A DNA stretch of 64,000 nucleotides, taken from contig NZ_JAALJH010000029.1 of NCBI RefSeq assembly GCF_011064615.1, forward strand, positions 1 to 64,000. The letters are read 5' to 3'. This stretch comes from Aquisphaera insulae (GTDB lineage: Bacteria > Planctomycetota > Planctomycetia > Isosphaerales > Isosphaeraceae). Both the position numbers and the translations under genes were made by a program. Positions 1 to 8,104 of this stretch are shown one piece after another. Under the pieces are notes generated by a model. That model was given only the letters and a program-made list of their open reading frames with translations, was not told the origin of the DNA and did no database searches. Numbering within the stretch: the stretch's first letter is position 1; each line of letters starts with the position of its first letter.

Positions 1-27
1 CCGGGACGGAGGGCCGGCAGCACAGCA

Positions 28-56
28 TTGACACAAATCCTGTGAAGAGATAGGGT
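28..56 (+). promoter_or_regulatory. putative sigma-70 type promoter of the DegT aminotransferase gene
   Basis: A perfect TTGACA lies at 28-33, followed after 17 bases by TAGGGT at 51-56, a weak -10 with three of six consensus positions. The 110-base leader then runs to the proposed TTG start at 168. The -35 and the spacing are convincing; the -10 is not, so this is a moderate call. Confidence 0.4.
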
Positions 57-167
57 TCGCCGACCGATCTTCTCCACGGAGGGAGAACCTCGCAGACCTG
101 CCCAGAAGTGCATTTCGCACGCGTGCGCAATTCGCGTACCGCCTGTGGCATCAAAGGAGTGATCGCC

Positions 168-1346
168 TTGAGCGCATCTCACGAGCCCGCCGGAGTCCCG
201 GCCCTCAACCTGAAGGCCCAGTACCAGACCATCCGCGACGAGATCGAGCCGGTCGTCATGCGGGTGCTGGAGTCCCAGATGTTCGTCCTCGGCTCCGAGG
301 TCAGCGGCCTCGAGGCGGAGGTCGCCGCGTATTGCGGCGTGGAGCACGGCGTCGGCTGTGCGTCCGGGTCCGATGCCCTGCTGCTCCCCCTGATGGCGCT
401 GGACATCGGCCCGGGAGACGAGGTCATCACCACGCCGTACACGTTCTTCGCCACCGGCGGCGCGATCTGGCGGACCGGGGCCAAGCCGGTCTTCGTTGAC
501 ATCGAGCCGGACACGTTCAACATCGATCCCCACGCGATTGAGGCGGCCGTCACCGACCGGACGCGGGCGATCATCCCGGTCCACCTCTACGGCCAGACCG
601 CGGACATGGATCCGATCCGGGAGGTCGCCGCGAAGCACAAGCTCGCGGTGATCGAGGACGCGGCCCAGGCGATCGGCGCGGCCTATCACGGCGATCGGAC
701 CGGGACCCTCGGCGACGTCGCGGCGTTCAGCTTCTACCCGTCGAAGAACCTCGGCGGTTTCGGCGACGGCGGCATGATGACCACGGCGGACCCGGCGCTC
801 TCACGCCGCCTGGCCCGGCTCCGGGTCCACGGGATGGAGCCTCGCTACCATCACCACGAGGTCGGCTTCAACTCCCGCCTCGACGCCCTCCAGGCGGCCG
901 TCCTGCGGGTGAAGCTGCGGCACCTGGACGCCTGGACGGCGCTTCGCCGCGAGGCGGCCGATCGGTATCGCAGCCTCTTCGCCTCGCACGGACTGGAGGA
1001 AACGGTCGCGATCCCGCACGAGCGCCCGGGGCACTTCCACGTCTACAACCAGTTCGTGATCCGGGTGCCGGCCGTGCTCCGCGACCCGCTCCGCGAGCAT
1101 CTCGCGGCCCGTAAGATTGGCACCGACGTCTATTACCCGATCCCGCTCCACTTGCAGGTCTGCTTCACGGCCCTGGGCCATCGCCAGGGGGACTTCCCGC
1201 ACGCGGAGGCCGCGGCCCGCGAGACGCTCGCCTTGCCGATGTATCCCGAGCTGACCGATGCGGAGCAGCGGTTCGTCGTCGGCTCGATCCGCCAGTTCCT
1301 GGCCGGATACGCCTCGCCGTCGATGTCGACCGATCGTGCCGCCTGA
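168..1346 (+). CDS. DegT/DnrJ/EryC1/StrS family PLP-dependent sugar aminotransferase
   Basis: The 392-residue protein is a fold-type I PLP aminotransferase of the DegT/DnrJ/EryC1/StrS family, whose members transaminate keto-sugar nucleotides for polysaccharide or glycan synthesis. Visible hallmarks are the motif VIEDAAQA near residues 161-168, the Schiff-base lysine in SFYPSKNLGGFGDGG (about K193), and ALNLKAQY near the N-terminus, typical of sugar aminotransferases such as WbpE. An upstream in-frame ATG exists at 108, but an AAAGGAG Shine-Dalgarno at 153-159 sits eight bases before a TTG at 168 and the family homology begins just after it, so TTG 168 is preferred. The substrate cannot be read from sequence. 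A nucleotide-sugar dehydrogenase that could supply such a substrate lies at the far end of the window, but not in the same operon. A large hairpin follows the stop. Confidence 0.9.
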   Translation: MSASHEPAGVPALNLKAQYQTIRDEIEPVVMRVLESQMFVLGSEVSGLEAEVAAYCGVEHGVGCASGSDALLLPLMALDIGPGDEVITTPYTFFATGGAIWRTGAKPVFVDIEPDTFNIDPHAIEAAVTDRTRAIIPVHLYGQTADMDPIREVAAKHKLAVIEDAAQAIGAAYHGDRTGTLGDVAAFSFYPSKNLGGFGDGGMMTTADPALSRRLARLRVHGMEPRYHHHEVGFNSRLDALQAAVLRVKLRHLDAWTALRREAADRYRSLFASHGLEETVAIPHERPGHFHVYNQFVIRVPAVLRDPLREHLAARKIGTDVYYPIPLHLQVCFTALGHRQGDFPHAEAAARETLALPMYPELTDAEQRFVVGSIRQFLAGYASPSMSTDRAA

Positions 1347-1375
1347 TCGATCAAGCGGCTGGCCGTCGCCGAAAA

Positions 1376-1435
1376 CGGCGGCGGGATCGTGGCGGTCAGG
1401 GGCCTGGCCCCGGGACTGCCGCGATCCCGCCGCCG
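1376..1435. terminator. long bidirectional hairpin between convergent genes
   Basis: A perfect 14-base inverted repeat (arms 1376-1389 and 1422-1435, CGGCGGCGGGATCG and its complement) encloses a second nested GGGGCC/GGCCCC stem. It lies between the stop of the aminotransferase and the end of the opposing sigma factor, so it can serve both. There is no clear U-tract, as is common in high-GC genomes. Confidence 0.7.
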
Positions 1436-1467
1436 CATCCGCACGCTGCGGAGCGGGTGGCGCGTCT

Positions 1468-2355
1468 CTACGCGCAGAGGTTGAGGGCATGGTCCTGGCG
1501 AAGCCTCGTCAGGACCCTCTGATGGATTCGAGACAGCGTCGGCTCGGAACAGCCGATCCGGGCCGCCGCCTCCTGCTGCGACATCCCGTCGAGGTAGATG
1601 TAGCGCAGGGTGCGTGCCTGGTGGTCGGGGAGCCCGCGAGACAATCGCTCGACCCGCTCGGCGAACTCGAGCTCCGCCCCGACGCAGCCCTCGGCCTGGC
1701 GAAACTGGAGCGTCGCATCCTCCTCGAGGTCGGAGTCATAGAAGGTGTGCGGGACGCGCCCTTGCGGCCGGGCCCCCGGCTTGCCGCCCCGGATTTCGCT
1801 CCGCGTGTTCGCCAGGGCCCCGCGAATGTGGATGCGGGCGTACGCCGCGAAGTCGACACCCCGATCGGGGTCGAACACCTGGGCCGCCTCGACCAGCGCG
1901 ACGAAGGCCGACTCTTGCCAGTCGTCGGCATGGCGGGGGAGCTTCTCGGTCATCTCGCATGCCATCCTGACCGCCAGGGGGAAGTAGCGGTCGGCGAGGC
2001 TCTTCTGGTCCTCGTTGAGGGGCTGGCGGGGGCGTCGCGGGGTGCAACGCTCCGGGAAGTCCGCGGCCGGCCCTTGAAGCTGACCCGCTCCGGCGCGGGC
2101 GGCCGAGTCCTCGGCCCCGGGCAAGGCCTTCGACGCCTGTCGATTGGGATTGGTGCGAGGCGAGAAGCCTCGACGATCGTCCGGACACGATCGATGGGGA
2201 CGCGAAACGACGTCAACCACGAGTCCACCTCCTCGGCGAGAGAGGAGCAAGGCATCTTCGAATTGTTCTCGTTCGTCCACGACGGCGAACGGAGTTGCGG
2301 TCACTGGGTCATTCAAGGTGCATGTCGTTGGACCTTCGATCACACGTCGCGGCAT
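1468..2355 (-). CDS. RNA polymerase sigma factor, sigma-70 family (regions 2 and 4)
   Basis: The C-terminal two-thirds is a clear sigma factor. Region 2 starts at LADRYFPLAVRMACEM and includes FDPDRGVDFAAYARIHIRGAL, which resembles sigma B/F/FliA-type factors rather than compact ECF proteins. Region 4 is a helix-turn-helix, with LPDHQARTLRYIYLDGMSQQ followed by EAAARIGCSEPTLSRI, close to the C-terminus. About 100 N-terminal residues before region 2 have no recognisable domain and a composition rich in R, P and S. I start it at ATG 2355, the first ATG after the upstream gene, but no good Shine-Dalgarno is visible, and a later start is possible. It follows a small hypothetical gene on the same strand by 32 bases and is probably cotranscribed with it. 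No anti-sigma factor of a known type is adjacent. Confidence 0.8.
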   Translation of the reverse strand: MPRRVIEGPTTCTLNDPVTATPFAVVDEREQFEDALLLSRRGGGLVVDVVSRPHRSCPDDRRGFSPRTNPNRQASKALPGAEDSAARAGAGQLQGPAADFPERCTPRRPRQPLNEDQKSLADRYFPLAVRMACEMTEKLPRHADDWQESAFVALVEAAQVFDPDRGVDFAAYARIHIRGALANTRSEIRGGKPGARPQGRVPHTFYDSDLEEDATLQFRQAEGCVGAELEFAERVERLSRGLPDHQARTLRYIYLDGMSQQEAAARIGCSEPTLSRIHQRVLTRLRQDHALNLCA

Positions 2356-2387
2356 CGTGACGCATCGGCGGGGCGGCGGGAGGGGAT

Positions 2388-2861
2388 TCAGGCGTACCGT
2401 CGGCGCTTGGGGGTGGTGTCGGCGGGCGTCGGGGAGGGGGATGCGGCCGGGAACGGGATCGGGACGGCGGGGCGGGGCATGTCCGCCGCTGTCTCGGTGA
2501 GGGCGGTCAATGTGCAGGAGGGGGACGCCTCCGACCGCACCGCGGCCGACGACTCCAGGCCCTTGAGGAACTCGAAGACCTTCAGGGCGTCGTGATGTCC
2601 GGTCCGCAGGACCGCGAACTGCTCGCGGCGCTGCTCGCGGATCCGCACCAGACAGGCCCGGGCGAGCTCGAGGTTCGCCTCGGCGCCCTCCATGTAGATC
2701 CTCACCCGGTCCGCCCGATGCTCCAGCGTCTTCAGCGTCGCCAGGGCCCGCCGATTGCGACTCCAGATCTCGACGAGCCGCTCGGCAACGGCGAAGATCG
2801 GTCGACTCGACGGCGATCTCGGATAGACCACACGGTTGCGATTCGGTTCGGTAGATCTCAT
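2388..2861 (-). CDS. hypothetical protein upstream of the sigma factor
   Basis: I do not recognise a family. From ATG 2861 the product is 157 residues. The centre (FAVAERLVEIWSRNRRALATLKTL and onwards to FEFLKGLE) is charged and predicted helical, with an Ala/Glu/Arg pattern suggesting a coiled or helical bundle. The C-terminal 45 residues are rich in Pro, Ala and Thr and look disordered. No signal peptide or membrane segment is evident. The frame stays open upstream to a TTG at 2945, but the AT-rich promoter-like sequence at 2918-2945 argues that those extra codons are leader. It sits 32 bases before the sigma factor gene and could be a regulator or partner of it; that is inference from position only. 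Confidence 0.6.
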   Translation of the reverse strand: MRSTEPNRNRVVYPRSPSSRPIFAVAERLVEIWSRNRRALATLKTLEHRADRVRIYMEGAEANLELARACLVRIREQRREQFAVLRTGHHDALKVFEFLKGLESSAAVRSEASPSCTLTALTETAADMPRPAVPIPFPAASPSPTPADTTPKRRRYA

Positions 2862-2917
2862 CTTCGGGATCAACTTTCTTATTAGGGATATCGATGCTTT
2901 CTTTCTCCCGACAATGC

Positions 2918-2945
2918 AATGTATGGTCTGTAGCATGAAAGTCAA
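2918..2945 (-). promoter_or_regulatory. putative promoter of the hypothetical-sigma operon
   Basis: On the minus strand TTGACT (2945-2940) is followed after 16 bases by TACATT (2923-2918). The surrounding 100 bases are distinctly AT-rich against the genome background. It would give a leader of about 50 bases before ATG 2861. Confidence 0.5.
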
Positions 2946-3128
2946 TTGGAAAATTTAGAGAAGCTGGGAGACATCAATAGGCGGACGTGCTAGCTTCTCC
3001 TCCCATTTTCTCCCCGTAAACTCTCGGGTCTGCGTCGAGCTAGGCTTTTTTAAGGCTTCTGGCCCTCCGGACGCTGTGTCGTCGAGCGGCCGGATGAACC
3101 CAGGAAATCCATCGGTGAGGCTCCCGAT

Positions 3129-4280
3129 TTGAGTAGCAAGAAAGCCGGACGGCTGGATCGATCCGAGGGGTGGCGTGATTCGGTTCGCGAGTGTCTAGCC
3201 GCCTGGTACGACGAACACGGGCGGGATCTCCCCTGGCGGGGCGAGGGGGATCCCTATCGGGTCTTGCTCTCCGAGATGATGCTCGTGCAGACGACGGTGG
3301 CGGCCGTGATTCCCTATTTTGCAAGATTCCTGGAGCGATTCCCGGATGTGCAAAGCCTGGCCTCCGCCCCCGAGGCTGACGTCCTGAAGTCCTGGGAGGG
3401 GTTGGGATATTACCGGAGGGCCCGGCAGCTTCATGCGGCGGCGAAGGTGATCGTGGAGCGGCACGCGGGGACCATCCCGGCGGACGTGGACACCGTCCGC
3501 GCGCTGCCGGGCGTGGGGCGGTACATGGCCGGGGCGATCCTTTCATTCGCCTTCGACCGGCCCGAGCCGATTGTGGAGGCGAACACCCAGCGAGTCCTGG
3601 CGAGATTGCTCGGGTGGACAGAGGACGTCCGCTCGTCGAGGTCTCGTGAGCGGCTCTGGGAGGCCGCCGGTCGGCTCGTGCCCGAAACCGGGGCCGGTCG
3701 GTTCAACCAGTCGCTCATGGACCTGGGAGCGACGGTCTGCACCCCGAAGGCCCCCGCCTGCCTGATCTGCCCTCTGGCGGCACTCTGCGAGGCCCGGCGG
3801 CAGGGGATTCAGGATCGGCTTCCGGTCGTGGCCCCGAAGCCGGCCCCCCTGGCCGTGGCCGAGGCCTCCATCCTGGTGGAACGATCGGGGGAGCTGCTGG
3901 TCGTCCGCCGCGAGGAATCGGGCCTATGGGCGGGCTTCTGGGAGTTCCCGACCCTGCACCTGGAAGGGGCGAATCCCGCCGGACGCCCGGCCGTCGCCGG
4001 GCCGATGGACCTGGCGGATGGCGTAATGCAGTTGACGGGTGTGCACGTTCAGGTGGGCCCGGAGCTGCGGACGCTCACCTATGGAGTGACGAAGCACAGG
4101 GTCCTCGTGCGCGTCCATCCCGCGCGGGCCGTCTCCGGCGCCGACCGGCCCCGACCCGGGTCGGGGATGACCGACGCCCGCTGGGTCGCGCCGGCGGACC
4201 TGACGGCGCTCACCCTCGGGTCTCCGGCTCGGAAGCTGACGCGGTGGATCTTGGAGAACCCGGAGAAGCTGGGATGGTAG
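3129..4280 (+). CDS. mutY: A/G-specific adenine glycosylase MutY
   Basis: This base-excision repair enzyme removes adenine mispaired with 8-oxoguanine. The 383-residue protein has the full family layout. The N-terminal glycosylase domain carries LPWR (34-37) and SEMMLVQTTV with catalytic Glu49. The helix-hairpin-helix is ALPGVGRYMAG (125-135). An iron-sulfur cluster loop has Cys204, 211, 214 and 220 (C-x6-C-x2-C-x5-C). A C-terminal NUDIX-like 8-oxoG recognition domain starts near 239. Oddity: the position of the catalytic aspartate (usual motif DGNV) reads VEANTQRV, giving Glu150. Translation starts at TTG 3129, eight bases after GTGAGG; no ATG lies early enough. The gene is divergent from the sigma operon and stands alone. 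Confidence 0.95.
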   Translation: MSSKKAGRLDRSEGWRDSVRECLAAWYDEHGRDLPWRGEGDPYRVLLSEMMLVQTTVAAVIPYFARFLERFPDVQSLASAPEADVLKSWEGLGYYRRARQLHAAAKVIVERHAGTIPADVDTVRALPGVGRYMAGAILSFAFDRPEPIVEANTQRVLARLLGWTEDVRSSRSRERLWEAAGRLVPETGAGRFNQSLMDLGATVCTPKAPACLICPLAALCEARRQGIQDRLPVVAPKPAPLAVAEASILVERSGELLVVRREESGLWAGFWEFPTLHLEGANPAGRPAVAGPMDLADGVMQLTGVHVQVGPELRTLTYGVTKHRVLVRVHPARAVSGADRPRPGSGMTDARWVAPADLTALTLGSPARKLTRWILENPEKLGW

Positions 4281-4746
4281 GGCCTCGGGGTGCACGCGTG
4301 TTGCTCTGCGACGCCGCGGGGGCGCAAACCAGGGCCGGCTGACGCCGGGCCGGGTCGCGCCGGAGGTGGACCTCCCGGTTCTGCCGTCGGCGCCGCCGGC
4401 GATCAGCCCGAGCGCACTTGCTCGTTATCGGAGGGTGCTCTAGAATGCAAGATGGGAGAGCGTGCTCGGCACGGGAAGTTATCGCCGCCCGGGGATTCTG
4501 GCGCTGACGACGTGTTTCCGCGTCGAGAACGGCGCGGGCGGCCTCTCGCCAAGATCCGGAGGAGGGGGCGGAGCGGGCCCGGGTCCGAGAAAGCCCGGGG
4601 CCCTGTCGCGGCGATCCGCGTCCTCTCCACCGGCCGGGCGGCGGCGGGACCGGAGAAGAGTCGAGGCAGGGAAGGCCGTGCCAGGCTCCAGCTCCGCCGG
4701 TTTCGGTCGGTTTCGTGTCAGTCTGGCAGCGATGAAGGGGTTATGC
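4281..4746 (+). other. non-coding region between mutY and clpX, holding a long clpX leader
   Basis: Apart from the promoter at 4418-4446 I see no gene. The frame upstream of clpX stays open back to 4462, but this stretch is low-complexity Gly/Arg/Ser translation without homology and lies before the clpX Shine-Dalgarno, so it is treated as a leader of about 290 bases. Confidence 0.5.
4418..4446 (+). promoter_or_regulatory. putative clpX promoter
   Basis: TTGCTC at 4418-4423 is separated by exactly 17 bases from TAGAAT at 4441-4446 (five of six -10 positions). It lies about 300 bases before clpX. Confidence 0.45.
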
Positions 4747-6114
4747 ATGCCATCGGGTAAGGACATCTCGGGCGGCTCGGGCGGGGGAGGAAAGCGGACG
4801 GGCGGGGGGGGCTCCGTGTCGTCGGGTACGACGGGCGGGACCAAGAAGAACGCCTATTGCTCCTTCTGCCGCAAGAGCTTCCGCGATGTCGGCCCGCTGG
4901 TCGAGGGCCCGGGCGACGTCTACATCTGCGGCGACTGCATCGAGCTCTGCCAGTCGATCCTGGACGAGGAGCGGCGCCGTCGCGGTGTCCCCAAGACCCT
5001 GTTCACGGACATCCCCACCCCGCGCGAGATCAAGGACCAGCTCGACGCCTACGTGATCGGCCAGGACCGGGCCAAGAAGGTCCTGGCGGTCGCCCTCCAC
5101 AACCACTACAAGCGGCTGGTGCACGGCGAGGAGCCGAACCAGGAAGTCGAGCTCGACAAGTCCAACATCCTCCTGATCGGCCCGACCGGCTGCGGCAAGA
5201 CCCTGCTGGCGCGGACGCTGGCGCGGATCCTGAACGTCCCCTTCGCCATCGGCGACGCCACCACGCTGACCGAGGCCGGCTACGTTGGCGAGGATGTCGA
5301 GAACATCCTCCTGAAGCTCTTGCACGCGGCCGACTTCGACCTGGAGGCCGCCCAGCGCGGGATCGTCTACATCGACGAGATCGACAAGATCGGCAAGACC
5401 ACGCACAACGTCAGCATCACGCGGGACGTCTCCGGCGAGGGGGTGCAGCAGGCGCTCCTGAAGATGCTCGAGGGGACCGTGGCCAACGTCCCGCCCCAGG
5501 GAGGCCGCAAGCACCCGGAGCAGCAGTACATCCAGATGGACACCAGCAACGTGCTGTTCATCTGCGGCGGCACGTTCACCGGCCTCGAGAACATCATCGC
5601 CCGCCGGGTCGGCAAGAAGACCATCGGCTTCGGCAGCCAGTCCCAGGCCGAGCAGCACACCGAGCTCGGCGAGCTCCTCGGCAAGGTGACCTCCGACGAC
5701 CTCCTCGAGTTCGGCCTCATCCCCGAGTTCATCGGCCGGCTCCCCGTGATCTGCCCGCTCACCCCGCTGGACGTCAGCGCCCTGATCCAGATCATGACCG
5801 AGCCCAAGAACGCCCTGGTCAAGCAGTACAAGCGGTTCTTCGAGATGGAAGGGGCCGACATCGAGTTCACACCGGACGCCCTCGCCGAGGTCGCCAAGAT
5901 GGCCAAGGCCAAGGACACCGGCGCCCGCGGCCTGCGGTCGATCGTCGAGGAGATCATGCTCGACATCATGTTCGAGCTCCCCGACCGGGCGTCCAAGGAC
6001 AAGGGCAAGTTCCTGGTCACCGCCGAGGTCGTCCGCAAGGAGAAGAACCTCTTCGACAGCACCCCGGTGCCGCTGACCACCCCCAAGGGCGAACGCAAGA
6101 AAGAAAGTGCCTGA
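4747..6114 (+). CDS. clpX: ATP-dependent Clp protease ATP-binding subunit ClpX
   Basis: ClpX is the AAA+ hexameric unfoldase that feeds substrates to ClpP. All hallmarks are present in the 455 residues: a C4 zinc-binding domain (Cys38, 41, 61, 64), Walker A GPTGCGKT (145-152), pore loop GYVG (178-181), Walker B VYIDEID (207-213) and the ClpP-docking IGF tripeptide (293-295). The N-terminal 33 residues before the zinc domain are an unusually Gly/Ser-rich extension. The start is ATG 4747, six bases after AAGGGG; ATG 4732 is in frame but lacks a Shine-Dalgarno. No clpP or tig is adjacent in the window, so clpX is separated here from its usual partner. The 3' side is closed by two palindromes facing a convergent aminotransferase gene. 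Confidence 0.97.
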   Translation: MPSGKDISGGSGGGGKRTGGGGSVSSGTTGGTKKNAYCSFCRKSFRDVGPLVEGPGDVYICGDCIELCQSILDEERRRRGVPKTLFTDIPTPREIKDQLDAYVIGQDRAKKVLAVALHNHYKRLVHGEEPNQEVELDKSNILLIGPTGCGKTLLARTLARILNVPFAIGDATTLTEAGYVGEDVENILLKLLHAADFDLEAAQRGIVYIDEIDKIGKTTHNVSITRDVSGEGVQQALLKMLEGTVANVPPQGGRKHPEQQYIQMDTSNVLFICGGTFTGLENIIARRVGKKTIGFGSQSQAEQHTELGELLGKVTSDDLLEFGLIPEFIGRLPVICPLTPLDVSALIQIMTEPKNALVKQYKRFFEMEGADIEFTPDALAEVAKMAKAKDTGARGLRSIVEEIMLDIMFELPDRASKDKGKFLVTAEVVRKEKNLFDSTPVPLTTPKGERKKESA

Positions 6115-6158
6115 GTCGATCGAGTGTCCCGTCGCGCCCTGCCTTTCGGATTGGCGGC

Positions 6159-6239
6159 AGGACAGGCAGGAATGCCTGTCCTCCGAAATCTCGGACCCAC
6201 CTGGCTTTAAACGCGGGGGACAGACATTCCTGTCTGTCC
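6159..6239. repeat. pair of REP-like palindromes in opposite orientation
   Basis: Two perfect hairpins lie 35 bases apart. The first has AGGACAGGCA (6159-6168), loop GGAA and its complement 6173-6182. The second has GGACAGACA (6218-6226), loop TTCC and its complement 6231-6239. The second is the reverse complement of a one-base variant of the first (loop GGAA versus TTCC), so the two form a bipartite, inverted unit like a BIME/REP element. It lies between convergent clpX and the aminotransferase gene and can double as a bidirectional terminator. Confidence 0.75.
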
Positions 6240-6270
6240 TGAATCCCGAATTCCGAGTGTTGGCAGAGCT

Positions 6271-7392
6271 CTAGCTCTTTCTTGCCATCGAGCGAAGCAC
6301 ATCCAGCCCGCGCCGGAGCGTTTCGTCGGATGTGGCGTACGAGATCCGGAAGTGGGTGTCGCGGCGGCTGAAGACATTGCCGGGTATGACGAGAAGCTCG
6401 CGCCGGATCGCCTCGGCGCAGAACTCGGAGGCCGTGCCCCACGGGGCCCTGGGGAAGGCGTAGAAGGCGCCCGCGGGGCGAGAGAGCTCGTAGAAGTCGG
6501 ACAGGGCCTCGACGACCATGTCACGCTTGCGGGCGTAGGCTTCCACCTGGCCCGAGAAGTCGAGAGTGGCCTCCCCGCCCATCGCGCGGGCGACCCCGTA
6601 TTGCAGGGGTGTCGGGGCGCAGACGAACGTGAATTGCTGGAGCTTGGCCATCTCCTGGATCAGCCGCGAGGGCCCGTGCGCGAAGCCGAGCCGCCAGCCG
6701 GTCATGCCGAGGGCCTTGCTGAAGCCGTCGACGACGAGCACGTCCTCGTTCCACTCGGCCGGCGATCGGAACTCGCCGTCGAAGCAGAGCGAACCGTAGA
6801 CCTCGTCGCTGATCAGGAGGACGTCGCGCTCCTTGCAGAGCAGGGCGAGGGCCTTCAGGTCGTCCGCCGAGGCGACCACGCCGGTCGGGTTGTTCGGGCT
6901 GTTGACGACCACCGCCTTGGTGCGCGGGGTCATGGCCGCCGCGACCCGGGCGGGGTCGGGCCGGAAGTCGGGGTAGGTGTCCACCACCACCGTCCTGCCC
7001 CCGGCCATGGTCGCCTGATGCTGATACATCACGAAGTAGGGATCGAGGACGATCACCTCGTCGCCCGGGTTCACGGTCGCGATCAGGGCCAGCAGCATGG
7101 CGCCGGCGGTCCCGGACGTGACGATCACGTCGCGGTCGGCATGGCCGAGGTGGGCGAACGACCCTCGGATCTGCTCGCGCAGCTCCGGGATCCCGAGCGT
7201 CACGGAATACTGGTTGCGGCCCTCGCGGATCGCCGCGCAGGCCGCGTCCTTGATCCGATCGTCGACGTCGAAATAGGGGATGCCGATCGAGAGGTCGATC
7301 GGGTCCTTCATCGCCCGGGCCATCTCGAACGCCTTGCGGATGCCCGAGGCGTCGATCTGCTTCATCCGGTCGGCCAGCCAGGCGTCGTTCAT
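6271..7392 (-). CDS. class I/II PLP-dependent aminotransferase (aspartate aminotransferase-like)
   Basis: The 373-residue protein has the fold-type I aminotransferase pattern: NQYSVTLGIPELREQI near the substrate entrance, SPNNPTG at 165-171, ISDEVY at 194-199 (PLP-ring Asp196 and Tyr199), the Schiff-base lysine in DGFSKALG (K226) and GWRLG at 232-236. Family members use aspartate, aromatic amino acids or other substrates; which applies here cannot be decided. The start ATG at 7392 lies 13 bases after the stop of apt on the same strand, so the two form an operon. A pair of palindromes lies after the stop. Confidence 0.9.
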   Translation of the reverse strand: MNDAWLADRMKQIDASGIRKAFEMARAMKDPIDLSIGIPYFDVDDRIKDAACAAIREGRNQYSVTLGIPELREQIRGSFAHLGHADRDVIVTSGTAGAMLLALIATVNPGDEVIVLDPYFVMYQHQATMAGGRTVVVDTYPDFRPDPARVAAAMTPRTKAVVVNSPNNPTGVVASADDLKALALLCKERDVLLISDEVYGSLCFDGEFRSPAEWNEDVLVVDGFSKALGMTGWRLGFAHGPSRLIQEMAKLQQFTFVCAPTPLQYGVARAMGGEATLDFSGQVEAYARKRDMVVEALSDFYELSRPAGAFYAFPRAPWGTASEFCAEAIRRELLVIPGNVFSRRDTHFRISYATSDETLRRGLDVLRSMARKS

Positions 7393-7405
7393 GACGGGAT
7401 CGCTC

Positions 7406-7936
7406 TCAATACGTGATCAGGCTGAAGACCTCGGGGGGCGACAGCTTCGCCCGGCCGCCCAGGAACGAAAGCTCGATCACGAAGGCGCAGGCGACGAGCT
7501 GGGCGCCGGTGGACTCCACGAGATCGATGCAGGCCTTCATCGTGCCGCCGGTGGCGAGCACGTCGTCGAGGAGCAGGACCTTGTGCCCCTTGCCGAGCGC
7601 ATCGGAGTGGACCTCGAGCCGGTCGCTGCCGTACTCGAGCTGGTACTCCTGGGCGATCGTCGCGTAGGGGAGCTTGCCGGGCTTGCGGATCGGGACGAAG
7701 CCGGCCCCCATCACCATGGCGAGCGGCGCGCCGAAGATGAAGCCGCGGGCCTCGGCCGCGGCGATGACGTCGATGTCCCGGCCCTTGAAGTGGTCCGCGA
7801 CCTGATCGATCGCGGAGCGGAAGGCTTGCGGGCTGGACAGGAGCGGCGTGATGTCCTTGAACTGGATCCCCGGCTTGGGGAAGTCGGGGATGTTGCGGAT
7901 GTACTCGCGGAGGTCGATCGTCGCAGGCGCAGTCAT
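7406..7936 (-). CDS. apt: adenine phosphoribosyltransferase
   Basis: Apt salvages adenine to AMP using PRPP. The 176-residue length is typical for the family. It has the N-terminal IRNIPDFPKPGIQFKDITPL signature (14-33), the EARGF motif (62-66) and the PRPP-binding loop VLLLDDVLATGGT (120-132). It is the first gene of a two-gene unit with the downstream aminotransferase. The Shine-Dalgarno is weak (GGGAG about 13 bases upstream), but the ATG at 7936 precedes the conserved N-terminus by the expected distance. Confidence 0.96.
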   Translation of the reverse strand: MTAPATIDLREYIRNIPDFPKPGIQFKDITPLLSSPQAFRSAIDQVADHFKGRDIDVIAAAEARGFIFGAPLAMVMGAGFVPIRKPGKLPYATIAQEYQLEYGSDRLEVHSDALGKGHKVLLLDDVLATGGTMKACIDLVESTGAQLVACAFVIELSFLGGRAKLSPPEVFSLITY

Positions 7937-8056
7937 GAACAGGGCGCTCCCGATGCGTCATTCGGAGGGCCGAAGGATCCGCCCCGGCGGGCAAGCCCTC
8001 ACGGCCGATTCTCCCGGGCCGCGGCCGGCCCGGCCGCCCCTTCACTATGGGTGAAC

Positions 8057-8082
8057 GGCGCCCGGTTGTCCAGCCGGGCGCC
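8057..8082 (-). terminator. hairpin terminator of the giant beta-helix gene
   Basis: A perfect 9-base stem GGCGCCCGG (8057-8065) and complement (8074-8082) with an 8-base loop lies 22 bases past the stop at 8105. A small second inverted repeat, TTCAC/GTGAA at 8041-8055, follows. No U-run is present. Confidence 0.6.
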
Positions 8083-8104
8083 CGGACCCCGTAGCGAGGA
8101 CGCC

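Noticed and set aside
4462..4746. N-terminal extension of clpX by 95 codons
   Set aside because: It lies before the Shine-Dalgarno at 4735-4740, is low-complexity, and contains no part of the ClpX family.
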